Source of the DNA: Eutreptiella sp. 'Long Island Sound 2002'
Taxonomy: Eukaryota > Euglenozoa > Euglenophyceae > Eutreptiales > Eutreptiaceae
Length of the DNA: 64,000 nucleotides
Direction: 5' to 3'
NCBI GenBank assembly: GCA_964036045.1
Contig: OZ038381.1
Location: forward strand, 104,723,367 to 104,787,366
Below the pieces are notes generated by a model. The model searched no databases, was not told the origin of the DNA, and was given only the letters and a program-made list of their open reading frames with translations. Of this stretch, positions 34,679-46,136 are shown piece by piece (within the stretch, counting starts at the first letter, position 1; each line of letters opens with the position of its first letter). Position numbers and translations under genes: made by a program.

Positions 34679-35468
34679 GTGCCTTTGCGCCATGGACCCC
34701 GAGTCTTAGGGGAAGGCCTTGCACGACTGCCTGCGGGCACTGGGTACGGGACAAGGCGCCGATCCAGCTGCCACACCAGCGCCACAAGCAGCAGCAGCGC
34801 CTCCAGCTCCCCACCTGTTCGACAAGTTCCCGGTGAAGGAAGAAGTGGTGGTCCACAACACCTGCAACCCCGACACCACCCTGGCGCCCGAGACGCCTGA
34901 GTGGCGGTGACTGGCTGACGTGACGCCGAAGTACGTGTTCCGCCGTGCCATGACGCTCTGGATGAAGAAGCACCGCCGAGAAGACAAGGATGGGGTCCAG
35001 TCCTACCCCTGGGAGACGAAGTGCCTGAGCGCCGGGGAGTTTTCAGAGTGGAAGGTGCTGCGTGTGGGCCTGTCCAGCGACCCCCAAGGCCACATGTCCC
35101 TGGCTGAACCAGGTCTGGATGCCCCGTTCAGGATATGGGCCACTGCGGGGTGCGGTGTTGCCAGGAGCGCGTCCTGGTTTGGCGCGGATTTCGTGGGCCG
35201 GGGCGGTGGTCACAGCGCAGGCCACGGTGCACGCTTCTTCTTCAAGGCCCCGGTGGAGTTGCCACCAGGTTGGTTCGACGAATCGCAGGTCCAGCGGTAC
35301 AGGGCGACTCCAAGCAGCATGCTGGCTATGGGCACCACCATCTCAGGTGGGGGAAAGCACAAGAAGGCCAAGGCAAGCACCGCGACCGCAGCAGCGGCCC
35401 CAACGGCAATGGCACCATCGCCATTCGTGCAGCCAAGTGTGTTTCAAGCGATCCAAGGGGTGCAACAG

Positions 35469-35624
35469 GTGTGCAGTAGTTCAACCGTGGTTTCAGCGGG
35501 TTCAACCGTGCGGCTGAACCGCCTTCACCGTCTTCAACCGTGCACAGTTGAGCGTCACCTTCCTACACACTGAATCACGTTCCCCCACTTCTGCGGTTCA
35601 CCTGCCTCCTTGCTTTCTCTGCAG
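35469..35624 (+). other. Intron with GGTTSAACC motifs
   Basis: CAG|GTGTGC donor and TTTCTCTGCAG acceptor. It holds GGTTCAACC at 35499 and several near copies (AGTTCAACC, GGCTGAACC, CTTCAACC). Splicing keeps phase 0. Confidence 0.75.
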
Positions 35625-36485
35625 TTGACCGCCAGTGATGTGCCTGAGCACATGTTCGTGGTGGATGGGCGTGGCCCTGGCCTTGTCGTCCGCGGGCGAT
35701 GGCCACCCATGCCCATCGTGGAGTGGTGGGACGTGTGGTATCGGCAGATCCCTGGCGCCGCTCAAGTGGTCGACGGCATGAGTCGTGGCGTGCAGCGGGG
35801 CTTGCGAGAACTGAGCAATGCCGCGCAGGACAGTCCTGCGCCACAACGGCAGAGGTCAACGCCCCTGGAGTCCAGTCCAGCCGTCACCACCGCGCCCCAA
35901 CCAAGTCCTGTGGGAGAGAGCTTTGAGGAGTTCTACAAGAGTGTGTGGGACCGCTCATTTGGAGCAGGTGCACCATCTGAGAGCAGTGGAAAGGCCCCCA
36001 AGCCTCCACGTCTTCCAGCACCACCGCCACCAGAAGAGACGAGCACCCCCGGCAGCAAAGTTGTTCCCAAGTCCCTGTTTCAGTCCGCCCGGAAGAAGCT
36101 CTGGAAGGAGAAGGGGACAAGTGCCAAGTCTGAAGCACCGCCCACGAAGGCCCAAGTCTCTGGCGACAAGAAGCCGAAAAAGAAAGCCAAAACTGGCAGC
36201 AGTGCTTCCTCGAAAAAGCGGAAAATCGCCCCAGACAGCAGTGAGACGGACGAGTCAGACCCCCTTTTTGAATCGCACGAATGGGTTGCAGCCGCAAAGC
36301 ATATCCCAAAGAAGAAGAAGAAGAAGGTAGTTCCGGCCCCCAGTTCCAAGAGTGACTCCAGCAAGATCCCCAGCGACACGGTGCAGGATGCGAAGGCCCC
36401 GGGAACTGAGTTGGCTGCGGGATCGAAGGATGGCGACGAGGAGAAAGCGATCAGGGCAGAATCGGCGCATGCGTCAGCTTTGGAG

Positions 36486-36572
36486 GTGTGCACGGTTGAA
36501 CCGGTGAAGTGTAGTTCAAGCGCATGCTTGAACCGCCTGAACCACGGTTTCACTATTTTTTCCTTTATGCAG
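36486..36572 (+). other. 87 bp intron with GGTTSAACC motifs
   Basis: GAG|GTGTGC donor and TTTATGCAG acceptor. It holds GGTTGAACC at 36494, CTTGAACC and ACGGTTTCAC. Its length is a multiple of three, so the unspliced frame also reads through. Confidence 0.7.
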
Positions 36573-37935
36573 AGCCTGGATCGAGCCCAACAACGACGAC
36601 TGGCGGTTGAGGACACGCGCAAACAGCTGCGACAGCGGTTCGGATGGGCGGCCAACACGCTGATTTGATGCGTCATTGTGGACGGTCCTGATAGCGAACC
36701 ACGTCTGGCCGTGGGTACCCCGGGAAAGGCCACGAAGTGGACCCCCCAGCCCAAAAGGGGGGAAGAATTGGTCTTCCTTCCCCCGCAGTGGGAGGAGGAG
36801 GGCGATGCAGCTGGGAGAACGTGGCCAGTTATTGCAGTCAAGGACAGCAAAAGCTTCAGTAACCCCCACGCTGCCAAGGAGGCGTTGAAAGAGCGCCGCG
36901 CTCAGAAAAAAAGAAGCGATTGATGAGGAGGGCAAGAAGACAATGGAGGACTCCCCCTTGTACAGTCCACTCAAGGAGAAGGAGGTCACTCCCGCGCCGG
37001 AAGCTGAAGCGGAAGAGGACAGTAGCCATGGGGTTCCTGTGCCGACGCCGCCCGTGATTCCAGAGCCAAAGGACACTGAGAGGCACATTCCTGTTCCTAG
37101 TCCGCCGGAGGTGCCAGAGCCAAAGAAGAGTGAAGAACAGGTGGTCAAAGAGGAAAAGGTGGAGTCTGCTGGTCCAGGGGTGCAGGAGCACCAGGAGAGT
37201 GGGGAGGACTCGCCTGCAGCCCCGGTTGGTCAAGAGGAGATTGAGGAGGTAGGTGGAGCGCCGAAGAACGAGGAAATGCCTGCATGTAAGCAGGAAGATA
37301 ACGAAGAGGCAGCCCCAGAGGTTGGTGCACCAGTGCCTCAGGTGAAGGAAGAGCCACTCCCAAACGACTGACTTTTCACGTGCCTCAAGGGAATGAGGGG
37401 GTGGCAGTGGCGGGAGCAACTTGGAGCACAGTACCGTAGGCAGTTGTGGGGGGCCGTAATGGTGCAGGGGCATCACCGTGTGCAAGTTGCAGTGCAAACG
37501 AGGAGAGATCTGGACCTGGTCTGGCGCGTGAACGCACACATCCGAAGTGTACTCCCCCAACTAACCTACACTGCGCTCGCAGTGGTCCATGGGGTGGGCG
37601 ATCATCCCATGCTTGTACATACGCATCCAGAGGATGACAGTCCCCTTACGGGGGAAATAGCCCCTGGTAATTTTGTGGGGGGGGAACTGTTTACCAGTGC
37701 CCTATCTTGTGCAAATGGGCCTTCTCGTCCTGTATGGATACATTGGGGGCGTGATTTATTATGGGGACACATTGTGGATCCTTGATATGGGGTCATGTTT
37801 AACGCTCTTAGGCCCCACATGCCTCTGGCGTGGTCTGGACAGCGCATTGTGCTCGTACCGTACAAAGGCATTGCCCCGGGATGTCTGCCTGTGGCGATGC
37901 AGAATGAACTGGTCACGTTTGGCTTCCCAAGGTGA

Positions 37936-38490
37936 AGATGTGTTTTTTGTGTAGCGCTTCGTGCAACAGCAGTTGAACCGGTGAAGCCGGTGCAACCGCG
38001 CGCCTGTCCAGCGGTTGAACCACCTCGAAAGCCGGTTACATTTTAGTGCAATCCATGAGGAAACAAGCTTGTGACAATCAATTGTAGGCTTGCATGTAAT
38101 TCTTGTTCACTAATAAGGGTCAAAAGTCCTAAAGGGAATCCAAACAAGGCGCAGGAATGTATGTCACCACACCTAACAAAAAAGTGATGGTGAAGCCGTG
38201 CGGTTTCACCAATACAGCTGCCGCCACTGGCACCTACACCACCACTGCCGTGAAATATGACCCAAGAGAAATCGGTCTCCAGTGTTTTGCACCAATGAGG
38301 TAAGAAGGTTTTCAAAAAAATTCTTTTTAGGGGGTGTGGCATCTCTTGGAGGGCTGAATAAAAGCGGTTTTCAGGTTGCTACTTAACAATTTGTTGCTGT
38401 ACCTCGATAGGGGTTCAACCGTGGGGAGGCCGTGATGAAAGTGCGCGGTTGAACTCGGTTGAACCACGGTTTCACTTCGGTAATTCAAGG
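37936..38490 (+). other. 3' non-coding part of the DNA transposon
   Basis: GGTTSAACC copies lie at 38013, 38412 and 38457, with near copies between. No coding signal was recognised. A possible further intron could start at the AG|GTGAAG at 37931. Confidence 0.55.
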
Positions 38491-38511
38491 GTACCTGATC
38501 CAAATGAGCAC
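38491..38511 (-). repeat. Right terminal inverted repeat
   Basis: Exact reverse complement of 29735-29755. Two GGTTSAACC copies lie within 80 bp on its inner side. Confidence 0.95.
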
Positions 38512-38792
38512 TTTGGAGGGGGAGTGTGCGGGCCACTGGTACCTGGTATCTGGTATCTGGTTGACCCGCCCGAGACTCCGACACCGCTGGAGGGCTGCCT
38601 GGAAAATGCGGGACTCCCAACCACCACGCGGCAGCTTACTTGGTCCCGCCAGGGTGGGTCGAAGCGGGCGGCCCATGCCTGCACCCTGCGCCACCAGGGG
38701 CTGACACCTGCCGTAGTTTCAGGGTGGGGGGGGGGGGCTCCGCTGGCTCAGGGGCTGTGCTGGGTGCCACGGGGCGCCTTGGGCGGGGCAAG
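38512..38792. other. Flank between transposon and satellite
   Basis: Mixed GC-rich sequence with a short CTGGTATCTGGTATCTGG repeat near 38545. Minus-strand frames are Pro- and Arg-rich and may continue the interrupted ORF, but I could not prove the frame. Confidence 0.35.
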
Positions 38793-41700
38793 CACACAGG
38801 GGCGCAGTATGGGACTGCGCTGGGGCGCTGCGAGGCCCGGGGCAGGGGTGCAGCATGCGGCTGGGCAGGGCAGCAGCCTGGAGCTGCGCAGGGGCGCTGC
38901 CTGGAGCTGTAGTGGGCGCAGCGGCTGCGCAAGGGGCGCAGCGTGGGATTGCGCTGGGGCAGAGCGTGGGGATGTGCAAGAGGCGTGGTATGACGCTGCG
39001 CTGGAGTGCAGCATGCGGCAGCGCCAGAGCGCAGCGTGGGGCTCAGCTGGTGCGCTGCGTGGGGCTGCCCAGGGCGCAGCGTGGGATTGCTCTGGGGCGT
39101 AGTGTGGAAATGCGCATGCGCGCAGCGTGGGCCTGCGCAGGGGCACAGCAAGGGGTTGCGCAGGGGCGCAGCGTGGGGCTGCGCAGGGGCGCGGGCGCAG
39201 CATGGCGCTGCACCGGGGCGCTGCGTGGGGCTGCCTAGGGGCACAGCTAGGGCTGCGCACCGGCGCAGCCTGGGGATGCGCAGGGGCGCAGCGTGGGGCT
39301 ACGCAGGGGCGCAGCAGCGTGGGGCTGCGCAGGGGCGCAGTAGCGTGGGGCTGCGCAGGGGCGCAACATAGGGCTGCGCAAGAGCGCAGCATGGGACTGC
39401 GCAGGGCTGCAGCAGCATGGGGCTGCACAGGGGCGCAGCAGCGTGGAGCTGCGCAGGCGCGCAGCAGCGTGGGGCTGCACAGGGACGCAGCAGCGTGGGG
39501 CTGCGCAGAGGCGCAGCATGAGGCTGCGCAGGGACACAGCATGGGGCTGCGCAGGGGCACAGCGCGGGGCTGCACAGGGGCGCAGCAGCGTGGGGCTGCG
39601 CAGGGGCGCAGCATGAGGCTGCGCAGGGACGCAGCATGGGGCTGCGCAGGGGCACAGCGCGGGGCTGCGCATGGGCGCAGCAAGGGGCTGCGCAGGGGCG
39701 CAGCATGGGGCTGCGTAGGGGTGAAGCAGCATGGGGCTGCACAGGGGCGCTGCAGCGTGGGGCTGCGACGGAGCGCAGCAGCATGGGGCTGCGCAGGGGC
39801 GCAGCACGAGGCTGCGCAGGGACGCAGCATGGGGCTGCGCAGGGGCGCAGCGCGGGGCTGTGCATGGGCGCAGCATGGGGCCGCGCAGGGGCGCGGCCTG
39901 GGGTTGCACAGGGGCGCAGCGTGAGGCTGCGCATGGGGCTGGGCAGGGGCGCAGTAGCGTGGGGCTGCGCAGGGGCGCAGTGGCGTGGGGCTGCGCAGGT
40001 GTGCAGCATAGGGCTGCGCAAGGGCGCAGCATGGGGCTGCGCAGGGGTGCAGCAGCATGGGGCTGCACAGGGGCGCAGCAGCGTGGGGCTGCGCAGGAAT
40101 GGAGCAGCGCGGGCTGCACAGGGACGCAGCAGCCTGGGGCTGCGCAGGGGCGCAGCATGAGGCTGCGCAGGGACACAGCATGGGCCTGCGCAGGGGCAAA
40201 GTGCGGGGCTGCTCATGGGCGCAGCATGGGGCTGGGCAGGGGCGCAGCATGGGGCTGTGCAGGGGTGCAGCAGCATGGGGCTGCACAGGGGCGCAGCAGC
40301 GTGGGGCTGCGCAGGAGCGCAGCAGCGTCGGGCTGCACAGGGGCGCAGCAGTGTGCGGCTGCGCAGGGGCGCAGCATGAAGCTGCGCAGGAACGCAGCAT
40401 GGGGCTGCGCAGGGGCGCAGCGCGGGGCTGTGCATGGGCGGAGCATGGGGCTGCGCAGGGGCACAGCCTGGGGTTGCGCAGGGGGGCAGCGTGGTGCTGC
40501 GCACGGGCGCAGCATGAGGTTGCGCGAGGGCGCAGAATGAGGTTGCGCAGGGGCGCAACATGGTGCTTCGCAGCGTGAGGCTGCGCATGGGGCTGCCCAG
40601 GAGCGCAGTAGCGTGGGGCTGCGCAGGGGCGCAGTCGCTTGGGGCTGCGCAGGGGCGCAGCAGCGTGGGTCTGCGCAGGGCCGCAGCATGAGGCTACTCA
40701 GTGACGCAGCATGGGGCTGCACAGCGGCACAGCGCAGGGCTGCGCATGGGCGCAGCATAGGGCTGCGCAAGGGCGCAGCATAGGGCTGCGCAGGGGTGCA
40801 GCAGCATGGGGCTGCAAAAGAGCGCAGCAGCGTGGGGCGGCACAGGGGCGCAGCAGCGTGGGGCTGCGCAGGGGCGCAGCATGAGGCTGCGCAGGGACGC
40901 AGCATGAGGCTGCGCAGGGGCACAGCCGGGGGCTGCGCATGGGCGCAGCATGGGGCTGCGCAGGGGCGCAGCAGCATGGGGCTGCGCGGGAGCGCAGCAG
41001 CGTGGGGCTGCGCAGGAGCGCAGCAGCGTGGGGCTGCACAGGGGCGCAGCAGCGTGGGGCTGCGCAGGGGCGCAGCATGAGGCTGCGCAGGGACGCAGCA
41101 TGGGGCTGTGCATGGGCGCAGCATGGAGCCGCGCAGGGGCGCGGCCTGGAGTTGTGCAGGGGCGCAGCGTGGTGCTGCGCACGCGCGCAACATGAGGTTG
41201 CGCACGGGCGCAGCATGGGGCTGCGCAGGGGCGCAGCGTGAGGCTGCGCATGGGGCTGCGCAGGGGCGCAGTAGCGTGGGGCTGCGCAGGGGCGCAGTAG
41301 CGTGGGGCTGCGCAGGGGCGCAGCACAGGGCTGCGCAAGGGCGCAGCATGGGGCTGCACAGGGGTGCAGCAGCATGTGGCTGCAGGGGGGCGCAGCAGCG
41401 TGAGGCTGCGCAGGGGTGCAGCAGCGTGGGGGTGCACAGGGACGCATCAGCGTGGGGCTGCGCAGGGGCGCAGCATGAGGCTGCGCAGGGACACAGCATG
41501 GGGCTGCGCAGGGGCACAGCGCGGGGGTGCACATGGGCGCAGCATGGGGCTGGGCAGGGGCGCAGCATGGGGCTGGGCAGGGGCGCAGCTTCGGGCTGCA
41601 CAGGGGATAAGCAGCATGGGGCTGCACAGGGGCCAGCAGCGTGGGGCTCCGCAGGAGTGCAGCAGCCTGGGGCTGCACAGGGGCACAGCAGCGTGGGGCT

Positions 41701-43504
41701 GCGCAGGGGCGCAGCATGAGGCTGCGCAGGGACGCAGCATGGGGCTGCGCAGGGGCACAGCGCGGGGCTGCGCATGCACGCAGCATGGGGCTGCGCAGGG
41801 GCGCAGCATGGGGCTGCCCAGGGGTGCAGCAGCATGGGGCTGCACAGGGGCGCAGCAGCGTGGGGCTGCGCAGGAGCGCAGCAGCGTGGGGCTGCACAGG
41901 GGCACAGCAGCGTGCGGCTGCGCAGGTGCGCAGCATGAAGCTGCGCAGGAACGCAGCATGGGGCTGCGCAGGGGCGCAGCGCGGGGCTGTGCATGGGCGC
42001 AGCATGGGGCTGCGCAGGGGCACGGCCTGGGGTTGCGCAGGGGGGCAGCGTGGTGCTGCGCACGGGCCCAGCATGAGGTTGCGCAGGGGCGCAGCATGAA
42101 GTTGCGCAGGGGCGCAACATGGGGCTGCGCAGAAGCGCAGCGTGAGGCTGCGCATGGTGCTGCCCAGGAGCGCAGTAGCGTGGGGCTGCGCAGGGGCGCA
42201 GTCGCTTGGGTCTGCGCAGGGCCGCAGCATGAGGCTACGCAGGGACGCAGCATGGGGCTGCACAGCGGCACAGCGCAGGGCTGCGCATGGGCGCAGCATA
42301 GGGCTGCGCAAGGGCGCAGCATAGGGCTGCGCAGGGGTGCAGCAGCATGGGGCTGCACAGGAGCGCAGCAGCGTGGGGCTGCACAGGGGCGCAGCAGCGT
42401 GGGGCTGCGCAGGGGCGCAGCATGAGGCTGCGCAGGGACGCAGCATGAGGCTGCGCAGGGGCACAGCCGGGGGCTGCGCATGGGCGCAGCATGGGGCTGC
42501 GCAGGGGCGCAGCATGGGGCTGCGCAGGGGCGCAGCAGCATGGGGCTGCGCGGGAGCGCAGCAGCGTGGGGCTGCGCAGGAGCGCAGCAGCGTGGGGCTG
42601 CACAGGGGCGCAGCAGCGTGGGGCTGCGCAGGGGCGCAGCATGAGGCTGCGCAGGGACGCAGCATGGGGCTGTGCATGGGCGCAGCATGGGGCCGCGCAG
42701 GGGCGCGGCCTGGGGTTGTGCAGGGGCGCAGTGTGGTGCTGCGCACGGGCGCAGCATGGGGCTGCGCAGGGGCGCAGCGTTAGGCTGCGCATGGGGCTGC
42801 GCAGGGGCGCAGTAGCGTGGGGCTGCGCAGGGGCGCAGTAGCGTGGGGCTGCGCAGGGGAGCAGCACAGGGCTGCGCAAGGGCGCAGCATGGGGCTGCAC
42901 AGGGGTGCAGCAGCATGGGGCTGCAGGGGGGCGCAGCAGCGCGAGGCTGCGCAGGAGCGCAGCAGCGTGGGGGTGCACAGGGACGCAGCAGCGTGGGGCT
43001 GCGCAGGGGCGCAGCATGAGGCTGCGCAGGGACACAGCATGGGGCTGCGCAGGGGCACAGCGCGGGGCTGCACATGGGCGCAGCATGGGGCTGGGCACGG
43101 GCGCAGCATGGGGCTGGGCAGCGGCGCAGCATGGGGCTGCGCAGGGGAGCAGCAGCATGGGGCTGCATAGGGGCGCAGCAGCGTGGGGCTGCGCGGGAGC
43201 GCAGCAGCGCCGGGCTGCACAGGGGCGCAGCAGCGTGGGGCTGCGCAGGGGCGCAGCATGAGGCTGCGCAGGGACGCAGCATGGGGCTGCGCAGGGGCAC
43301 AGCGCGGGGCTGCGCATGGGCGCAGCATGGGGCTGCGCAGGGCCGCAGCATGGGGCTGCGCAGGGGTGAAGCAGCATGGGGCTGCACAGGGGCGCTGCAG
43401 CGTGGGGCTGCGCAGGAGCGCAGCAGCATGGGGCTGCGCAGGGGCGCAGCATGAGGCGGCGCAGGGACGCTGCATGAGGCTGCGCAGGGGCGCAGCGCGG
43501 GGCT

Positions 43505-45230
43505 GTGCATGGGCGCAGCATGGGGCCGCGCAGGGGCGCGTCCTGGGGTTGCGCAGGGGCGCAGCGTGAGGCTGCGCATGGGGCTGGGCAGGGGCGCGGT
43601 AGCGTCGGGCTGCGCAGGGGTGCAGTGGCGTGGGGCTGCGCAGGTGCGCAGCATAGGGCTGCGCAAGGGCGCAGCATGGGGCTGCGCAGGCATGCAGCAG
43701 CATGGGGCTGCACAGGGGCGCAGCAGCGTGGGGCTGCGCAGGAATGGAGCAGCGTAGGCTGCACAGGGACGCAGCATGGTGGGGCTGCGCAGGGGCGCAG
43801 CATGAGGCTCCGCAGGGACACAGCATGGGCCTGCGCAGGGGCAAAGTGCGGGGCTGCGCATGGGCGCAGCATTGGGCTGGGCAGGGGCGCAGCATGGGGC
43901 TGCGCAGGGGTGAGGCAGCACGGGGCTGCACAGGGGCGCAGCAGCGTGGGGCTGCGCAGGAGCGCAGCAGCATGGGGCTGCACAGGGGCGCAGCATGAGG
44001 CTGCGCAGGGACGCAGCATGAGGCTGCGCAGGGGCACAGCGCGGGGCTGCGCATGGGCGCAGCATCGGGCTGCGCAGGGGCGCAGCATGGGGCTGCGCAG
44101 GGGTGCAGCAGCATGGGACTGCACAGGGGCGCAGCAGCGTGGGGCTGCGCAGGAGCGCAGCAGCGTGCGGCTGCGCAGGGGCGCAGCATGAATCTGCGCA
44201 GGAACGCAGCATGGGGCTGCGCAGGGGCGCAGCGCGGGCCTGTGCATGGGCGCAGCATGGGGCTGCACAGGGGTGCAGCAGCATGGGGCTGCAGGGGGGC
44301 GCAGCAGCGCGAGGCTGCGCAGAAGCGCAGCAGCGTGGGGGTGCACAGGGACGCAGCAGCGTGGGGCTGCGCAGGGGCGCAGCATGAGGCTGCGCAGGGA
44401 CACAGCATGGGGCTGCGCAGGGGCACTGCGCGGGGCTGCACATGGGCGCAGCATGGGGCTGGGCACGGGCGCAGCATGGGGCTGGGCAGCGGCGCAGCAT
44501 GGGGCTGCGCAGGGGTGAAGCAGCATGGGGCTGCACAGGGGCGCTGCAGCGTGGGGCTGCGCAGGAGCGCAGCAGCATGGGGCTGCGCAGGGGCGCAGCA
44601 TGAGGCGGCGCAGGGACGCAGCATGAGGCTGCGCAGGGGCGCAGCGCGGGGCTGTGCATGGGCGCAGCATGGGGCCGCGCAGGGGCGCGGCCTGGGGTTG
44701 CGCAGGGGCGCAGCGTGAGGCTGCGCATGGGGCTGGGCAGGGGCGCAGTAGCGTCGGGCTGCGCAGGGGCGCAGTGGCGTGGGGCTGCGCAGGTGCGCAG
44801 CATAGGGCTGCGCAAGGGCGCAGCATGGGGCTGCGCAGGCATGCAGCAGCATGGGGCTGCACAGGGGCGCAGCAGCGTGGGGCTGCGCAGGAGCGGAGCA
44901 GCGTAGGCTGCACAGGGACGCAGCAGGGTGGGGCTGCGCAGGGGCGCAGCATGAGGCTGCGCAGGGACACAGCATGGGCCTGCGCAGGGGCAAAGTGCGG
45001 GGCTGCGCATGGGCGCAGCATTGGGCATGGCAGGGGCGCAGCATGGGGCTGCGCAGGGGTGAGGCAGCACGGGGCTGCACAGGGGCGCAGCAGCGTGGGG
45101 CTGCGCAGGAGCGCAGCAGCATGGGGCTGCACAGGGGCGCAGCATGAGGCTGCGCAGGGACGCAGCATGAGGCTGCGCAGGGGCACAGCGCGGGGCTGCG
45201 CATGGGCGCAGCATCGGGCTGCGCAGGGGC
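43505..45230. repeat. Internal duplication in satellite, offset 1,149 bp
   Basis: Landmarks recur at a constant distance. The rare GGCATGCAGCAGCATGG occurs at 43689 and 44838, and flanking irregular units repeat in the same order. Confidence 0.8.
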
Positions 45231-46136
45231 ACGGCCTGGGGTTGCGCAGAGGGGCAGCGTGGTGCTGCGCACGGGCGCAGCATGAGGTTGCCAAGGGGCG
45301 CAGCATGAGGTTGCGCAGGGGCGCAACATGGGGCTGCGCAGAAGCGCAGCCTGAGGCTGCGCATGGGGCTGCCCAGGAGCGCAGTAGCCTGGGGCTGCAC
45401 AGCGGCGCAGTCGCTTGGGGCTGCGCAGGGGCGCAGCAGCGTGGCCCTGCGCAGGGCCGCAGCATGAGGCTACGCAGGGACGCAGCATGGGGCTGCACAG
45501 CGGCACAGCGCAGGGCTGCGCATGGGCGCAGCATACGGCTGCGCAAGGGCGCAGAATAGGGATGCGCAGGGCTGCAGCAGCATGGGGCTGCACAGGAGCC
45601 CAGCAGCGTGGGGCTGCACAGGGGCACAGCAGCGTGGGGCTGCGCAGGGGCGCAGCATGAGGCTGCGCAGAGACGCAGCATGAAGCTGCGCAGGGGCACA
45701 GCCTGGGGCTGCGCATGGGCGCAGCATGGGGCTGCGCAGGGGCGCAGCATGGGGCTGCGCAGGGGCGCAGCAGCATGGGGCTGCGCGGGAGCGCAGCAGC
45801 GTGGGGCTGCGCAGGAGCGCAGCAGCGTGGGGCTGCACAGGGGCGCAGCAGCGTGGGGCTGCGCAGGGGCGCAGCATGAGGCTGCGCAGGGACGCAGCAT
45901 GGGGCTGTGCATGGGCGCAGCATGGGGCAGCGCAGGGGCGCGGCCTGGGGTTGTGCAGGGGCGCAGCGTGGTGCTGCGCACGGGCGCAGCATGATGTTGC
46001 GCACGGGGGCAGCATGGGGCTGCGCAGGGGCGCAGCGTGAGGCTGCGCATGGGGCTGCGCAGGGGCGCAGTAGCGTGGGGCTGCGCGGGAGCGCAGCACA
46101 GGGCTGCGCAAGGGCGCAGCATGGGGCTGCACGAGG

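Larger units (their letters stand above)
34692..37935 (+). pseudogene. Long gene with basic, acidic and 2OG-oxygenase-like parts, broken
   Basis: One coding-like frame runs from ATG 34692 with introns at 35469-35624 and 36486-36572, both in phase 0. In-frame stops are TAG 34707, TGA 34908, TGA 36666, TGA 37369 and TGA 37783; an extra A in the A7 run at 36905-36911 shifts the frame. In order I see KYVFRRAMTLWMKKHRRED, a WFDESQVQRYRATPS region, a Lys-rich probable nuclear localisation segment (KKPKKKAKTGSS, IPKKKKKKVV), an acidic Pro-rich segment (37000-37370), and a C-terminal block: GNFVGGELF, then FNALRPHMPLAWSGQRIVLV and ELVTFGFPR. That last block resembles a 2-oxoglutarate/Fe(II) oxygenase-like module common in protist mobile genes, with RPH as a possible iron ligand. 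The function is unproven. The stops could mean separate genes, decay or errors. Confidence 0.5.
29735..38511 (+). mobile_element. DNA transposon with 21 bp TIRs and GGTTSAACC motifs, 8,777 bp
   Basis: Perfect 21 bp inverted repeats (GTGCTCATTT... and ...AAATGAGCAC) bound the element. Inside it are a spliced transposase-like gene and a second long gene with an oxygenase-like end, both on the plus strand, plus a nested LTR element at 31810-34475. Nine exact copies of the palindrome-like GGTTSAACC (S = G or C) occur within it: 29837, 30251, 30478, 34636, 35499, 36494, 38013, 38412 and 38457. They lie near both ends and inside introns. I found no clear target site duplication. The transposon interrupts sequence that on the left belongs to the minus-strand Pro-rich ORF. 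The superfamily is not identified. Confidence 0.8.
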
